Source: Verrucomicrobiota bacterium
GTDB taxonomy: Bacteria > Verrucomicrobiota > Verrucomicrobiia > Limisphaerales > JAEYXS01
Assembly (NCBI GenBank): GCA_030834415.1
Contig: JAURFH010000017.1
Span: forward strand, 1 to 34,573
Length of the DNA stretch: 34,573 bases
Reading direction: 5' to 3'
This document shows positions 8,603 to 17,865 of the stretch, one piece after another (position 1 is the stretch's first letter; each line of letters starts with the position of its first letter). The notes under the pieces are model-generated. The model did not search any database, was not told the DNA's origin, and worked only from the letters and a program-made list of their open reading frames with translations. A program made the position numbers and the translations under genes.

Positions 8603-8935
8603 TCAACTGGCGCACTTCACGCAGACCACGGCATCCGGCTGCACTTCCAAACGCTCCAAGGCGATATCCTTCTTGCAACGACGGCAACGCCCGTAATTCC
8701 CCGTGCGAATAGCCTCCAACGCACTCTTCACCCGCAAGATGTGCTGTTGCTGCCTGGCTTTAAGGCCGAGCGCCATCTGCTGTGATTGGATGGCATCCAT
8801 GCGTGAAAGCCGCCCGATGGAAGAATCCACCTGCACCGCGGCGGTCGCATCCGAATTAGTTCCAATCTCCGCCGTCAACTCGGCAAGCAGCTCTTCTAGC
8901 TGCTGCTTGAAACGGCTTTGCGTTTCCTGATCCAT
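8603..8935 (-). CDS. TraR/DksA-family C4 zinc-finger protein
   Basis: A 110-residue protein with an N-terminal helical hairpin and a C-terminal four-cysteine zinc finger (C84, C87, C105, C108; spacing C-x2-C-x17-C-x2-C). DksA relatives insert a coiled coil into the RNA polymerase secondary channel and adjust transcription with ppGpp. The DksA tip signature D-x-x-D-x-A is not present; the tip region reads D-S-S-I-G-R-L-S-R-M-D, as in a shorter subgroup whose role is less well known. It may therefore not act as a canonical DksA. It lies 9 bp from the convergent GNAT gene and 59 bp downstream of the end of the USP gene, all minus strand from SulP onward. Confidence 0.85.
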   Translation of the reverse strand: MDQETQSRFKQQLEELLAELTAEIGTNSDATAAVQVDSSIGRLSRMDAIQSQQMALGLKARQQQHILRVKSALEAIRTGNYGRCRRCKKDIALERLEVQPDAVVCVKCAS

Positions 8936-8994
8936 GGTGAATTCGTTTCAGTAAAACCACCATTTCCGCCCTGTGTCCAGAGCAAGCCGCCCAG

Positions 8995-9849
8995 CTAGCG
9001 GAACATCAAGACCGGCACGCGACAATTCTGCACCACGGATCGCGTCGTGCTCCCCAAGATGAACTCGCGAAGTGTCGAATGCCCGAACGCCCCCATCACC
9101 AGTAGATCAATATCCTTCGCCTTCACTTCCTCCGCGATCACATTGACGGCACTTCCGGGCTTAAGCTCTACATGCAAAGTGTAGCCGGCCGTCTTCAATT
9201 TCTCCGCGGCCCGTTTCAACGCAGTTTCATGAGCGGTATCCGCCCGGCCCACCATCAAGAGCTCGCACTCCAGCCCACGCAACAGCGGCTGACTGGCGAC
9301 ATAATCCACCACTTTGCGGGCATTGGCACTGTCATCAAATGCGATCAGCATCCGCTTGATGGGCTTGAACGCACGTGAGGCGACCAATACCGGTCGTACA
9401 CTGATACGGACCACCGTTTCGAGATTATCACCCAGTGTGCCCTTCTCAAAATCCGCATGCTCACCACGCTTGCCGATGACCACGAGGTCCACCGCCGGCT
9501 CCAGTTCTTCCAAGGTCTCGGGCAAGGCGCCATGACGTTGGGTCGCCGTGGCATTGGAAATCCCCGCCGCGGTCAACTGTCGTTGTGCTTCTTCAAGGAT
9601 GGCTTTGCCTTTGATGCGGGCCACCCGGCCTTCCGCCTCTTCGAGCTTGGTCAGCTCTTCCGTCAGTTCCACGCTGGCATCCATGCCGATGGCACCGCTC
9701 AGGTCTATATTGGGCGTGCGTTCCCGGTGATGATCGATGACATGCAGCAACTTCACTTCCGCCGTCATCCGTTCCGCCGCCCAAGCAGTGTGCTGGCAGA
9801 TGCTGGCTCCGTAGATTGATCCGTCTGTGCAGGCTAAAATAGTAGGCAT
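8995..9849 (-). CDS. Tandem-domain universal stress protein
   Basis: A 284-residue protein made of two UspA domains (about 1-157 and 165-284). The second domain keeps the ATP-binding motif G-x2-G-x9-G-S in G-A-F-G-H-S-T-L-R-E-F-I-L-G-S. In the first domain the equivalent stretch reads G-K-R-G, then ten residues, then G-D, so the Ser/Thr is lost and the spacing is off by one. That half probably does not bind ATP in the standard way. The gene begins 13 bp after the SulP transporter stop on the same strand and is almost surely cotranscribed with it. Usp proteins paired with transporters are thought to regulate or sense; that is an inference here. Confidence 0.9.
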   Translation of the reverse strand: MPTILACTDGSIYGASICQHTAWAAERMTAEVKLLHVIDHHRERTPNIDLSGAIGMDASVELTEELTKLEEAEGRVARIKGKAILEEAQRQLTAAGISNATATQRHGALPETLEELEPAVDLVVIGKRGEHADFEKGTLGDNLETVVRISVRPVLVASRAFKPIKRMLIAFDDSANARKVVDYVASQPLLRGLECELLMVGRADTAHETALKRAAEKLKTAGYTLHVELKPGSAVNVIAEEVKAKDIDLLVMGAFGHSTLREFILGSTTRSVVQNCRVPVLMFR

Positions 9850-9862
9850 AATATTTCTTGGC

Positions 9863-11356
9863 TCAATGTTCCAGCATCCGCTCTAGTGCGTCCGGTTTGT
9901 CATGCATTCCCAGCCGGTCCACGATGGTGGCACTCGCTTCATTCAAACCGATGATCTCAACTTGGGTACCCTCACGACGGAATTTGATCACCACCTTGTC
10001 CAAGGCATCCACTGCCGTCAGATCCCAGAAATGCGCATGACTGACATCGATGCGGACTTTGGACAACACTTCCTTGAAATCGAACCCGGCAAGAAAAGTT
10101 CCCGCCGAAGCGAAGAAAACCTGTCCCGCAGCCGTGTAGGTGCGGCATTCCGCAGATTCATCCAGCGTGCTGGTGACGCGCACCACTTGAGCCACTTTCT
10201 TAGCGAAGAACAAAGCGCTCAATAACACACCGACACCCACACCGATGGCGAGATTATGTGTAAATACCACCACCGTGACAGTGGCAAGCATCACGATACT
10301 CGAGCTCTTGGGATGCTTGCGAAGATTCTTGAACGACGCCCAAGAGAACGTGCCGATGGATACCATGATCATCACCGCCACCAAAGCTGGCATAGGAATC
10401 TGCCGGACCCAATTACCGAAGACTACGATCAAGATGAGCAGGAACACACCCGCTACGAAGGTAGATAAACGCCCGCGCCCACCTGATTTCACATTGATCA
10501 CCGACTGACCGATCATCGCGCAACCCGCCATGCCACCGAACAATCCCGCGACGATATTCGCCACGCCCTGCCCGCTCGATTCACGGTTCTTTTGGCTCGG
10601 GGTATCGGTAATGTCATCTACGATCTGCGCCGTCATCAGTGATTCCAGCAAGCCTACCACTGCGAGCGCCAATGAATAGGGCAGAATGATTTTCAGCGTT
10701 TCCAATGTGAGTGGAACATCCGGCCAGAAAAAGGCGGGCAAGGAGGAAGGCAGTTCACCGAGATCTCCCACCCGTCGCACATCCAACTTCATCACGATCG
10801 CCACGATAGTGAGGACGATGATCGCGACCAAAGGTGATGGCACTGCCTTGGTGAAACGCGGCAGTATATAGATGATGGCCAATCCCGCAGCCACCATGAG
10901 ATAAACCACCGGACCGGCACCTTTGAATTCAGGCAACTGCGCCATGAAGATAAGGATCGCCAAGGCATTCACAAAACCGGTCATCACTGAGCGCGAAACA
11001 AATCGCATCAAGCTGCCGACCTTGATAAGTCCGGCAACGATTTGCAGACAACCGGTCAGCAAAGTAGCCGCCAAGAGGTATTGCAACCCATGCTCCTTCA
11101 CCAACGTGACCATCACCAGCGCCATCGCGCCGGTCGCCGCCGAGATCATCCCCGGGCGGCCGCCCACAAACGCGATCACCACGGCGATACAAAAAGACGC
11201 ATATAACCCCACCTTGGGGTCCACCCCTGCGATGATGGAGAAAGCGATCGCCTCGGGGATCAATGCCAACGCCACCACCGTGCCGGACAACAGGTCGCCC
11301 CGCACATTGGAAAACCATTCCGCCTTGATCGTGGGCCAGTTCAGATATCGATTCAT
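9863..11356 (-). CDS. SulP-family anion permease with C-terminal STAS domain
   Basis: A 497-residue inner membrane transporter. The N-terminal three quarters hold about 10-12 helices with SulP landmarks such as [17 protein letters not shown] near residue 35 and [12 protein letters not shown]. The last ~110 residues are a cytoplasmic STAS domain ([17 protein letters not shown]). SulP proteins carry sulfate, bicarbonate or other small anions; which one cannot be decided here. No carbonic anhydrase or sulfate-assimilation gene is adjacent. It is the first gene of an operon with the universal stress protein. Its leader contains an imperfect hairpin. Confidence 0.92.
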   Translation of the reverse strand: MNRYLNWPTIKAEWFSNVRGDLLSGTVVALALIPEAIAFSIIAGVDPKVGLYASFCIAVVIAFVGGRPGMISAATGAMALVMVTLVKEHGLQYLLAATLLTGCLQIVAGLIKVGSLMRFVSRSVMTGFVNALAILIFMAQLPEFKGAGPVVYLMVAAGLAIIYILPRFTKAVPSPLVAIIVLTIVAIVMKLDVRRVGDLGELPSSLPAFFWPDVPLTLETLKIILPYSLALAVVGLLESLMTAQIVDDITDTPSQKNRESSGQGVANIVAGLFGGMAGCAMIGQSVINVKSGGRGRLSTFVAGVFLLILIVVFGNWVRQIPMPALVAVMIMVSIGTFSWASFKNLRKHPKSSSIVMLATVTVVVFTHNLAIGVGVGVLLSALFFAKKVAQVVRVTSTLDESAECRTYTAAGQVFFASAGTFLAGFDFKEVLSKVRIDVSHAHFWDLTAVDALDKVVIKFRREGTQVEIIGLNEASATIVDRLGMHDKPDALERMLEH

Positions 11357-11376
11357 CGTTTAAAAGTAGTATCCAT

Positions 11377-11414
11377 TGAACCCCATCCCCTTAGAGATAA
11401 AGGGACTCGGTTCA
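11377..11414. repeat. Imperfect inverted repeat in the SulP leader
   Basis: TGAACC (11377-11382) pairs with GGTTCA (11409-11414), and an inner CCCTT (11388-11392) pairs with AAGGG (11400-11404). The structure lies 21 bp upstream of the SulP start codon. It could be an operator or a leader stem. The rest of the 258-bp gap between pckG and the SulP gene also has a weaker GGGCAT...ATGCCC repeat near 11565-11597, possibly the pckG terminator, though no T-run follows. I matched no known riboswitch. Confidence 0.4.
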
Positions 11415-11614
11415 TCACTTAATTAAGCTTGGAAATCCGTTGCTCGGGAAAAGGCAACTAGGTTTCAGAAGATCCGCAAGAATGGGGAACTGCTTAACTG
11501 CCGGTTACAGCACAGGGCCGGGAGCATACGGACGAGCGAGCACCCCGCAAGGATATTCAAGCGGGCATGCTAAACTCCGTCACCTCACGGATGCCCTTTC
11601 AGGCACCCTCCTAC

Positions 11615-13390
11615 TTACAAGCGGGATACCAGCAGTTCACGCTGGAAGATCATCTCTTTCGGCAGATGCGAGTAGAGCTTCAGGAACAGCTCGTCCTGCG
11701 AGATCAGCTCCCGCCGCCACTCTTCCGTATTGATCTCCTGCGCTTTCTCGAGGTTGGTGATGTTGAAACCATCCATCCCCTCCAGATCGAAGGATTCCGG
11801 GCCAGGCACCCAGCCCAGTGGCGTCTCGTTCGCGTTCGCGCGCCCGTTGCAACGTTCCATGATCCACTTCAGCACACGCATATTCTCGCTGTAGCCCGGC
11901 CACAAGAATTTGCCCTGCTCATCTTTGCGGAACCAGTTCACGTGGAAAATGCGCGGCGGATACTTGATCAACTTCCGCATGCTCAACCAATGCTTGAAGT
12001 AATCGCCCATGTTGTAACCACAGAATGGCAACATCGCCATAGGATCACGGCGCACCTGGCCAACTGCGCCGGCGGCGGCGGCTGTCGTCTCCGAGCCCAT
12101 AGTCGCTCCCACATAGACACCGTGCACCCAATTGAACGCCTGGAACACCAACGGCAACGTCGTCGCCCGACGTCCACCAAAGATGATCGCCTTGATTGGC
12201 ACCCCGTTCGGGTCATTCGCTTCCGCAGCCAACATGGGGTTGTTCGTCATGGGCGCGGTAAAACGGCTGTTCGGATGCGCCGCCTTCTCCTTCGACTCCG
12301 GCGTCCACTTGTTCCCCTTCCAATCCAGGCATTCCTTCGGCGGCTCGCCGTCTTTGCCCTCCCACCACACATCGCCATCAGGCAGCAGTGCCACGTTGGT
12401 ATAGATCGTGTCCTTCTGGATCGACCGCATGGCGTTCGGGTTCGTCTTGAAATTCGTTCCCGGTGCCACGCCGAAATAGCCGGCTTCCGGATTGATCGCA
12501 TACAGGCGCCCATCCGGCCCCGGCTTCATCCACGCGATATCATCGCCCAGCGTCCACACCTTCCACCCCTTGTAACGCTCCGGCGGGATGAGCATCGCGA
12601 AATTCGTCTTGCCGCAAGCGCTCGGAAACGCAGCCGCCACCCATGTCTTGTCCCCTTCCGGCGACTCTACGCCCAGCACCAACATATGCTCCGCCAGCCA
12701 ATTCTCCTTTTGGCCAAGATAAGAACCGATACGCAACGCCAGGCATTTCTTCCCCAGCAACGCATTCCCACCATAACCCGAGCCCACCGAGATGATCCGG
12801 TTATCCTGCGGGAAATGACAGATGAAGCGCCGGTCGGGATTCAGATCCAGCGTGCAATGTGTACCCCGGTTGAAATCCGTCCCTTCACCCAGATGCGTGT
12901 ATGCCACCTGCCCCATCCGGGCCATGATGCGCATGTTCAGCACCACATAGATGGAATCGGTGATCTCGATCCCCACCTTCGTCATCGGTGAGCCGGCGGG
13001 CCCCATCAGATACGGCACCACATACATCGTGCGCCCTCGCATCGAACCCTCTAGCATGCCGTTCAGCTTGGCATACATCTCCTTCGGGTCCGCCCAGTTA
13101 TTCGTCGGCCCCGCGTCATCTTCCTTCAATGTGCAGATGAACGTGCACTGTTCCACACGCGCCACGTCATTCGGATGTGAGCGATGATAATAGCACCCGG
13201 GCAACTTCTCCTGGTTCAGCTTGATCAAGACGCCCAAGTTCACCGCTGTCTTCAGTAGATACTCTTTCTCCCCCTCCGAACCATCACACCAAAAAACTTT
13301 GTCCGGCTGGCACAACGCGATCGTCTCCTCCACATACGCGAGCACGTGCAGATTATGGGTATTCTTCTCTCCGAGCTGTTTAGTATTCAT
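11615..13390 (-). CDS. pckG: Phosphoenolpyruvate carboxykinase (GTP)
   Basis: A 591-residue cytoplasmic enzyme, the normal length for the GTP-dependent family. It converts oxaloacetate and GTP to phosphoenolpyruvate, CO2 and GDP, the first committed step of gluconeogenesis. The P-loop is [10 protein letters not shown] (254-263), with the reactive Cys259 typical of the GTP type. The kinase-2 element is G-D-D-I-A-W-M (282-288). The segment [13 protein letters not shown] is also family-specific. The frame is open 59 residues further upstream, but those residues are not conserved-looking, and M-N-T-K-Q-L-G at 13390 fits the expected N-terminus. It is monocistronic, divergent from the glycerophosphodiesterase gene, with 198 bp between the two starts. 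Confidence 0.96.
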   Translation of the reverse strand: MNTKQLGEKNTHNLHVLAYVEETIALCQPDKVFWCDGSEGEKEYLLKTAVNLGVLIKLNQEKLPGCYYHRSHPNDVARVEQCTFICTLKEDDAGPTNNWADPKEMYAKLNGMLEGSMRGRTMYVVPYLMGPAGSPMTKVGIEITDSIYVVLNMRIMARMGQVAYTHLGEGTDFNRGTHCTLDLNPDRRFICHFPQDNRIISVGSGYGGNALLGKKCLALRIGSYLGQKENWLAEHMLVLGVESPEGDKTWVAAAFPSACGKTNFAMLIPPERYKGWKVWTLGDDIAWMKPGPDGRLYAINPEAGYFGVAPGTNFKTNPNAMRSIQKDTIYTNVALLPDGDVWWEGKDGEPPKECLDWKGNKWTPESKEKAAHPNSRFTAPMTNNPMLAAEANDPNGVPIKAIIFGGRRATTLPLVFQAFNWVHGVYVGATMGSETTAAAAGAVGQVRRDPMAMLPFCGYNMGDYFKHWLSMRKLIKYPPRIFHVNWFRKDEQGKFLWPGYSENMRVLKWIMERCNGRANANETPLGWVPGPESFDLEGMDGFNITNLEKAQEINTEEWRRELISQDELFLKLYSHLPKEMIFQRELLVSRL

Positions 13391-13588
13391 GATTCTGAGC
13401 TGATGCTGACCGTCTGCCTGTAATTTGCCGAAATGGCCCCAATCTCGCTCAACTGTTTTTGCGAAATTCAAACCATCCTGACCCATCGATAGCTTACCCC
13501 CACCCCGTGCCCCAGTGCAAGGAAGAGCGGTAGCCAGCCGCTGCGAATCACTGTTTCCCTTTGCCACCGATTCATCTATTCTGCGCCC

Positions 13589-14401
13589 ATGCTTTCAGAT
13601 TTGAAACCGCTTGTATTGGGTGTCTCACTTTGCCTCGCCGCGCCTATGCTTCACGCCGTCGAAATCATCGCCCATCGCGGCGCGTCCCATGACGCCCCGG
13701 AGAACACCGTCGCCTCCACCAAACTCGGTTTCAAACAAAAGGCCGATGCCGTGGAGGTCGATATCTATTTTACCAAGGATGGCAAAATCGCCGTCATCCA
13801 CGACAGCACCACCAAGCGCACCACCGGCGTGGATGGCAAGGTACAGGAGATGACCCTACCCGAACTGCAAAAGCTGGATGCCGGCTCTTGGAAAGACAAA
13901 AAATACGCGGGTGAAAAGATCCCGACTTTGGATGACATCCTGAAGGCACGCGCCAAAGGTAAAAAGATCGTCATCGAGATCAAAGACGACCACGAGCTCA
14001 CCCCTGAACTCATCGCCTCGCTCAAGCGCACCAAGACTACACCACAGGATGCCCTCATCATCTGCTTCCAGTATCCCACACTAAAATACATTAAACAGCA
14101 GTTGCCAGAATACACCTGCCTCTGGCTCGCCAGCTATAAGCCGGATAAGAAGACCGGCAAAGTCGCACCCGATCTCGATGAGATGATCCGCCTCTGCAAA
14201 GTGGCCGGATTCGAAGGCATCAACCTCGATCAGAAATGGCCTATCGATGCAGCCTTTGCCAAAAAAGTCCACGACGCGGGTCTCAAACTCTATGTCTGGA
14301 CCGTGGACGATGCCGCTTTGGCCAAACGCCTTGCTGATGCCGGTGTGGACGGCATCACCACCAATCGCCCCGAATGGCTCCGCGAACAGCTCAAGAAATA
14401 G
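13589..14401 (+). CDS. Exported glycerophosphodiester phosphodiesterase
   Basis: A 270-residue GDPD-family TIM barrel with a signal peptide (cleavage near L-H-A-V). It hydrolyses glycerophosphodiesters to an alcohol and glycerol 3-phosphate in the periplasm. Conserved sites are the catalytic I-A-H-R-G (His-Arg), E-N-T, the metal ligands in V-E-V-D-I, the second catalytic His in V-I-H-D, and the final V-D-G-I-T-T-N-R-P strand. The length fits the single-domain bacterial group. Its 3' end overlaps the start of the RbsA-like ATPase gene, so the two are likely cotranscribed. That ATPase is not of the UgpC type that serves glycerophosphodiester import, so the pairing is unexplained. Confidence 0.92.
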   Translation: MLSDLKPLVLGVSLCLAAPMLHAVEIIAHRGASHDAPENTVASTKLGFKQKADAVEVDIYFTKDGKIAVIHDSTTKRTTGVDGKVQEMTLPELQKLDAGSWKDKKYAGEKIPTLDDILKARAKGKKIVIEIKDDHELTPELIASLKRTKTTPQDALIICFQYPTLKYIKQQLPEYTCLWLASYKPDKKTGKVAPDLDEMIRLCKVAGFEGINLDQKWPIDAAFAKKVHDAGLKLYVWTVDDAALAKRLADAGVDGITTNRPEWLREQLKK

Positions 14402-15924
14402 GATTTTCAAATCTCAAAACCCCCTTGCCCTTTCTCTCGCTCAATCACATCACGAAGCGCTTCCCTGGCGTCCTCGCCTTGGATGATGTGAGCGTGTCGA
14501 TTGAGCGTGGAAGCTGCCATGCCTTGATGGGTGAGAACGGTGCGGGCAAAAGCACGTTGGGTAAAATCCTTTCCGGCATTTACCCCGCTGACCTCGGTGA
14601 GATAACTCTGGATGGCAAGGTCATCCACCCCACCGACCCGCTCACCGCGCGCAAGCTCGGCATCGCGATGGTCCATCAGGAACTCGCCTTCTGCCCCAAC
14701 TTGTCCGTCGCGGAAAATCTATGTCTGGGCGAAATGCCGCAACATCTCGGCATCGTGGACAAATCCAAGATGCGCGAACTCGCCCGCGCCATGCTCCACG
14801 AGATCGAGGCAGATGGTATTGATGTGGATCTGCCTATCAGCAGCCTCTCCACCGGCCAGGAACAACTCGTGCAGATCGCTGCCGCCGTGGGCACCCACGC
14901 CCAAGTCATCGTGATGGACGAGCCCACCAGCTCCCTCTCCGCCCATGAGAGCGGGCACCTGTTCCATCTTTTGGCGAAGCTGAAGGAACGCGGCATCACC
15001 ATCATCTACGTCTCCCACCGCATGGAGGAGATTTTCCATCTGTGCGATACCATCACCGTTCTGCGTGATGGCCGCCACGTCGCTAGCGATAAAATCAGTG
15101 AGACCAATCCCGATCGAGTCATCCAGCAAATGGTCGGCCGTCAGGTCATCTGGCACACGCCGAAGCATCTGGATAAAGACCTTGGTGAAGAACTCCTCCG
15201 TGTCGAGGCACTCACCTCCCCCGGCAAATTCCGCGACATCAGTTTCAAGCTGCATACCGGTGAAGTCCTCGGCTTTGCCGGTCTTGTCGGCGCTGGCCGC
15301 AGCGAAGTAGCCCAAGCCATCTTCGGCCTCGATCCCCAAGCCACCGGCCGCATCTGGATCGGCGGCCAGGAACTCCCCCTCGGCAACGTCACCGCCGCTT
15401 TGAATGCCGGAGTCGGCCTCCTGCCCGAAGATCGCAAACGTCAGGGGCTCGTGCTTTCCATGAACTGCCGCGAGAACACCTCGCTCGCCGCCCTGTCACT
15501 CATCACCCAACTTGGCTTCCTAAAGCTCGGTGAAGAACAGAAGCTTACCCACGAATACACCGAACGCCTGCGGGTAAAAACTCCTTCCATGGAAACGGGC
15601 ATCGGCGGCTTGAGCGGTGGCAATCAGCAAAAGATCGCCCTCGCCAAATGGCTCGCCCGCCAGTGCCGTATATTGATCGTGGATGAACCCACACGTGGTA
15701 TCGACGTTGGTGCGAAATCCGAAATCTACGATCTCCTCGACGAGCTCGCCTGTCAGGGCATCGCACTGCTCGTCATCTCCTCTGAGCTCCCTGAAGTCAT
15801 GGGTCTCAGCCGCCGCATCCTTGTCCTCCGTGACGGCTCCATCGCTGGAGAAATCTCGCGTGCTGATTTCACGCAAGATTCCCTGATGCGCCTCATGGCC
15901 GGCCTCAGCGCTGAAGCGGCCTAA
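14374..15924 (+). CDS. RbsA/MglA-type double ABC ATPase, orphan
   Basis: A 516-residue protein with two ABC domains, as in sugar or nucleoside importers of the RbsA/MglA class. Domain 1 has Walker A G-E-N-G-A-G-K-S-T (53-61), signature L-S-T-G-Q (158-162) and Walker B V-I-V-M-D-E-P-T-S. Domain 2 has the degenerate Walker A G-L-V-G-A-G-R-S-E typical of the class, signature L-S-G-G-N-Q-Q near 413 and Walker B I-V-D-E-P-T-R-G near 436. No permease or binding protein lies beside it: upstream is the phosphodiesterase and downstream is a convergent phosphatase. The ATG at 14374 overlaps the upstream gene by 28 bp; an in-frame TTG at 14425 is a possible shorter start. Its substrate is unknown. Confidence 0.9.
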   Translation: MAPRTAQEIGFSNLKTPLPFLSLNHITKRFPGVLALDDVSVSIERGSCHALMGENGAGKSTLGKILSGIYPADLGEITLDGKVIHPTDPLTARKLGIAMVHQELAFCPNLSVAENLCLGEMPQHLGIVDKSKMRELARAMLHEIEADGIDVDLPISSLSTGQEQLVQIAAAVGTHAQVIVMDEPTSSLSAHESGHLFHLLAKLKERGITIIYVSHRMEEIFHLCDTITVLRDGRHVASDKISETNPDRVIQQMVGRQVIWHTPKHLDKDLGEELLRVEALTSPGKFRDISFKLHTGEVLGFAGLVGAGRSEVAQAIFGLDPQATGRIWIGGQELPLGNVTAALNAGVGLLPEDRKRQGLVLSMNCRENTSLAALSLITQLGFLKLGEEQKLTHEYTERLRVKTPSMETGIGGLSGGNQQKIALAKWLARQCRILIVDEPTRGIDVGAKSEIYDLLDELACQGIALLVISSELPEVMGLSRRILVLRDGSIAGEISRADFTQDSLMRLMAGLSAEAA

Positions 15925-15930
15925 GCCGGC

Positions 15931-17748
15931 TCAATTTCTCGGCAGCGATATCGCCTCGGAGTAAACCATCTCGCCCGTGCGTCCGTTGTAGTATTGGAAG
16001 ATCACTTGCGGATGCGGATACGCTACCCACCGCTCATCGCCCAGCTTCTGCGGCATGTTGAACACATTATTGATCTGCGCCACGCAGTAGTAGGGATACA
16101 GCCGTTGCAAGCGCGGCAGATCCGGCAGGATGTAGCTGGACCACCGGATGTCCACCTCGCGATTGCCCGACTTGAACTTACCCGTGATTGGCCGGTCTCC
16201 CTCATCATTCTTAGGTACATGGTTCACCGAGTTGTGCGGCCCGGAGGCGAACTCCCAGATGTTATCCGTGATCTTCACCGCAAAGCTGTTGTGTAGATCT
16301 GCTGTGAGCACAAACACTGGCTTGCCGATCTCTTCCCAAACCTTGATGAGTTGCTCGCGCTCATACAGCATCGCCGTCCACGCCTCATCCTTGCCCGCTG
16401 CGAACTCCACCCCACCCGCCCCGCTGTGCGGGATGGAAAAATTCACTGACGATACGATGAAAAAGAAATCCGCATCACTCGCCTTCATCGAATTGACGAG
16501 CCAATCATGCTGCTGCTTGCCGAGCATCGAGATGTCCGGCCGCATCACATTGGCCGGGTCATGCATCTGCCGGTGGGTCTTGCAATCCAGCACGTAGTAT
16601 TCGCAGTTGGCCACACGGAACTTGGAGTAGGACCGCCGCCCAATCGAGTAAGCCGGGCTCCCGTCCGCATACGCTGCCGGCTTGATGCGCAGCCGGTTCT
16701 TGCCCAACACCTCCACCACTTCGAACACACCCGCATTCGGATCACCCGGTTTGTCATCCAGTGCAAAATTCGGATCACCCGCATCGGGCGTGCCCCAATG
16801 CACGTGCAGGTTCGCCGCTTGCTTCATATCCAGCTTCGTGAAATCCGCGTCCCCATCCACCAGCACGTCGCTGCCCTTCTTCAGGTTAGCCCGCCCGAAA
16901 TGGATCTGCTGTTTGAACTCCACCGGGTCCGCCCAACCCAGATAATCATACCAAGCCTGGATGCCGATATCGCGGAACACCGCCCGCCGTTCCCTGAACC
17001 CTGTCGTGCCGCATCCCCGGATATCATTGATCAATTCATGGTCATCAAATGTGAAATAGGACGGCACATGCCGATGCCATTCCGCGAGATTCTTCGCACG
17101 GCCCAGATAGATTTTGTAATTCTCCCACACGCCCACGATCGTCGGTGCCAGCTTCACTACTTCAGGAACTTGGTTCGGGGCCAATCCCGCCCTTTGCCGC
17201 CACGCATCCGCCGCGATCTCTCTTCCTTCCTCGTAGAGCCAGTCACCATTCATGATCGCGAAATGCACCTTGTCCTGTATCTCACGGTTCATCGTCGTAT
17301 AGAGCGGCAGGCTGTGACCGATACCGTTCTCAGGATTCTGGTTGGCGCAGGAACCGAACTCGAAACGGAAATTGAACAACCCGCGGGGATTATACGCTGC
17401 ATTCTGGAACTGCGCCGCCGCAGGCAATGTCTTGAATGAACCCTTCGGGCCAGCCGTCTCGCCCTCGCCCACCACTTCGCAGAAATATTTCGCTCCGGCC
17501 TTCAACCCCTTCAACTCCACGGCGCTCGCACAATCCTGCGTCCAAGAAGTCACCACCGGTGCGGAGGCTTCACTCAATTTTTCCGCCTCAGTGCCGTATC
17601 GCACCACAAACGTCCCGGGTTTCTCTGTCCGCGCCCATATGCGGATGCTGTCACTCGTCACGTGCCCCAAAACCGGGCCATGAGTGATTTCTACCGCTTG
17701 GGCAAAGGTGCCCGCAAAGAGCAAAACCGACAAAACAAGGGAGCGCAT
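15931..17748 (-). CDS. PhoD-like exported alkaline phosphatase
   Basis: A 605-residue protein with a signal peptide (A-G-T-F-A-Q-A), an N-terminal beta-sandwich domain (about 20-110) and a metallophosphatase domain of the PhoD family. Visible landmarks are F-E-F-G-S-C-A-N-Q, M-N-G-D-W-L-Y, F-T-F-D-D-H-E-L-I-N-D and the late metal motif L-T-A-D-L-H-N-S. PhoD enzymes release phosphate from mono- and diesters using Fe/Ca sites. The exact substrate is unknown. There is no Tat motif in the signal, unlike classical PhoD. It is convergent with the ABC ATPase (6 bp apart) and divergent from sulfatase 1, whose start is 117 bp away. The shared gap may coordinate phosphate and sulfate ester release. Confidence 0.85.
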   Translation of the reverse strand: MRSLVLSVLLFAGTFAQAVEITHGPVLGHVTSDSIRIWARTEKPGTFVVRYGTEAEKLSEASAPVVTSWTQDCASAVELKGLKAGAKYFCEVVGEGETAGPKGSFKTLPAAAQFQNAAYNPRGLFNFRFEFGSCANQNPENGIGHSLPLYTTMNREIQDKVHFAIMNGDWLYEEGREIAADAWRQRAGLAPNQVPEVVKLAPTIVGVWENYKIYLGRAKNLAEWHRHVPSYFTFDDHELINDIRGCGTTGFRERRAVFRDIGIQAWYDYLGWADPVEFKQQIHFGRANLKKGSDVLVDGDADFTKLDMKQAANLHVHWGTPDAGDPNFALDDKPGDPNAGVFEVVEVLGKNRLRIKPAAYADGSPAYSIGRRSYSKFRVANCEYYVLDCKTHRQMHDPANVMRPDISMLGKQQHDWLVNSMKASDADFFFIVSSVNFSIPHSGAGGVEFAAGKDEAWTAMLYEREQLIKVWEEIGKPVFVLTADLHNSFAVKITDNIWEFASGPHNSVNHVPKNDEGDRPITGKFKSGNREVDIRWSSYILPDLPRLQRLYPYYCVAQINNVFNMPQKLGDERWVAYPHPQVIFQYYNGRTGEMVYSEAISLPRN

Positions 17749-17865
17749 GAGCGGAGCGTAGCAAAGCCGCCCCGGAAGAAAAGCATCAGAAAAGATTTCT
17801 GCGGAAACACTTTAACTTTCCATAGCCCATCCACCGTCTTACTATTCGTCACCACCGAATCAGCC

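Noticed and set aside
11567-12991. Long plus-strand open frame opposite pckG (474 codons)
   Set aside because: It is the antisense shadow of a clearly conserved gene, Arg/His-rich with no domain.
16507-17439. Long plus-strand open frame opposite the PhoD-like gene
   Set aside because: Composition is Arg/His/Ile-rich without motifs; the minus-strand frame carries all phosphatase motifs.
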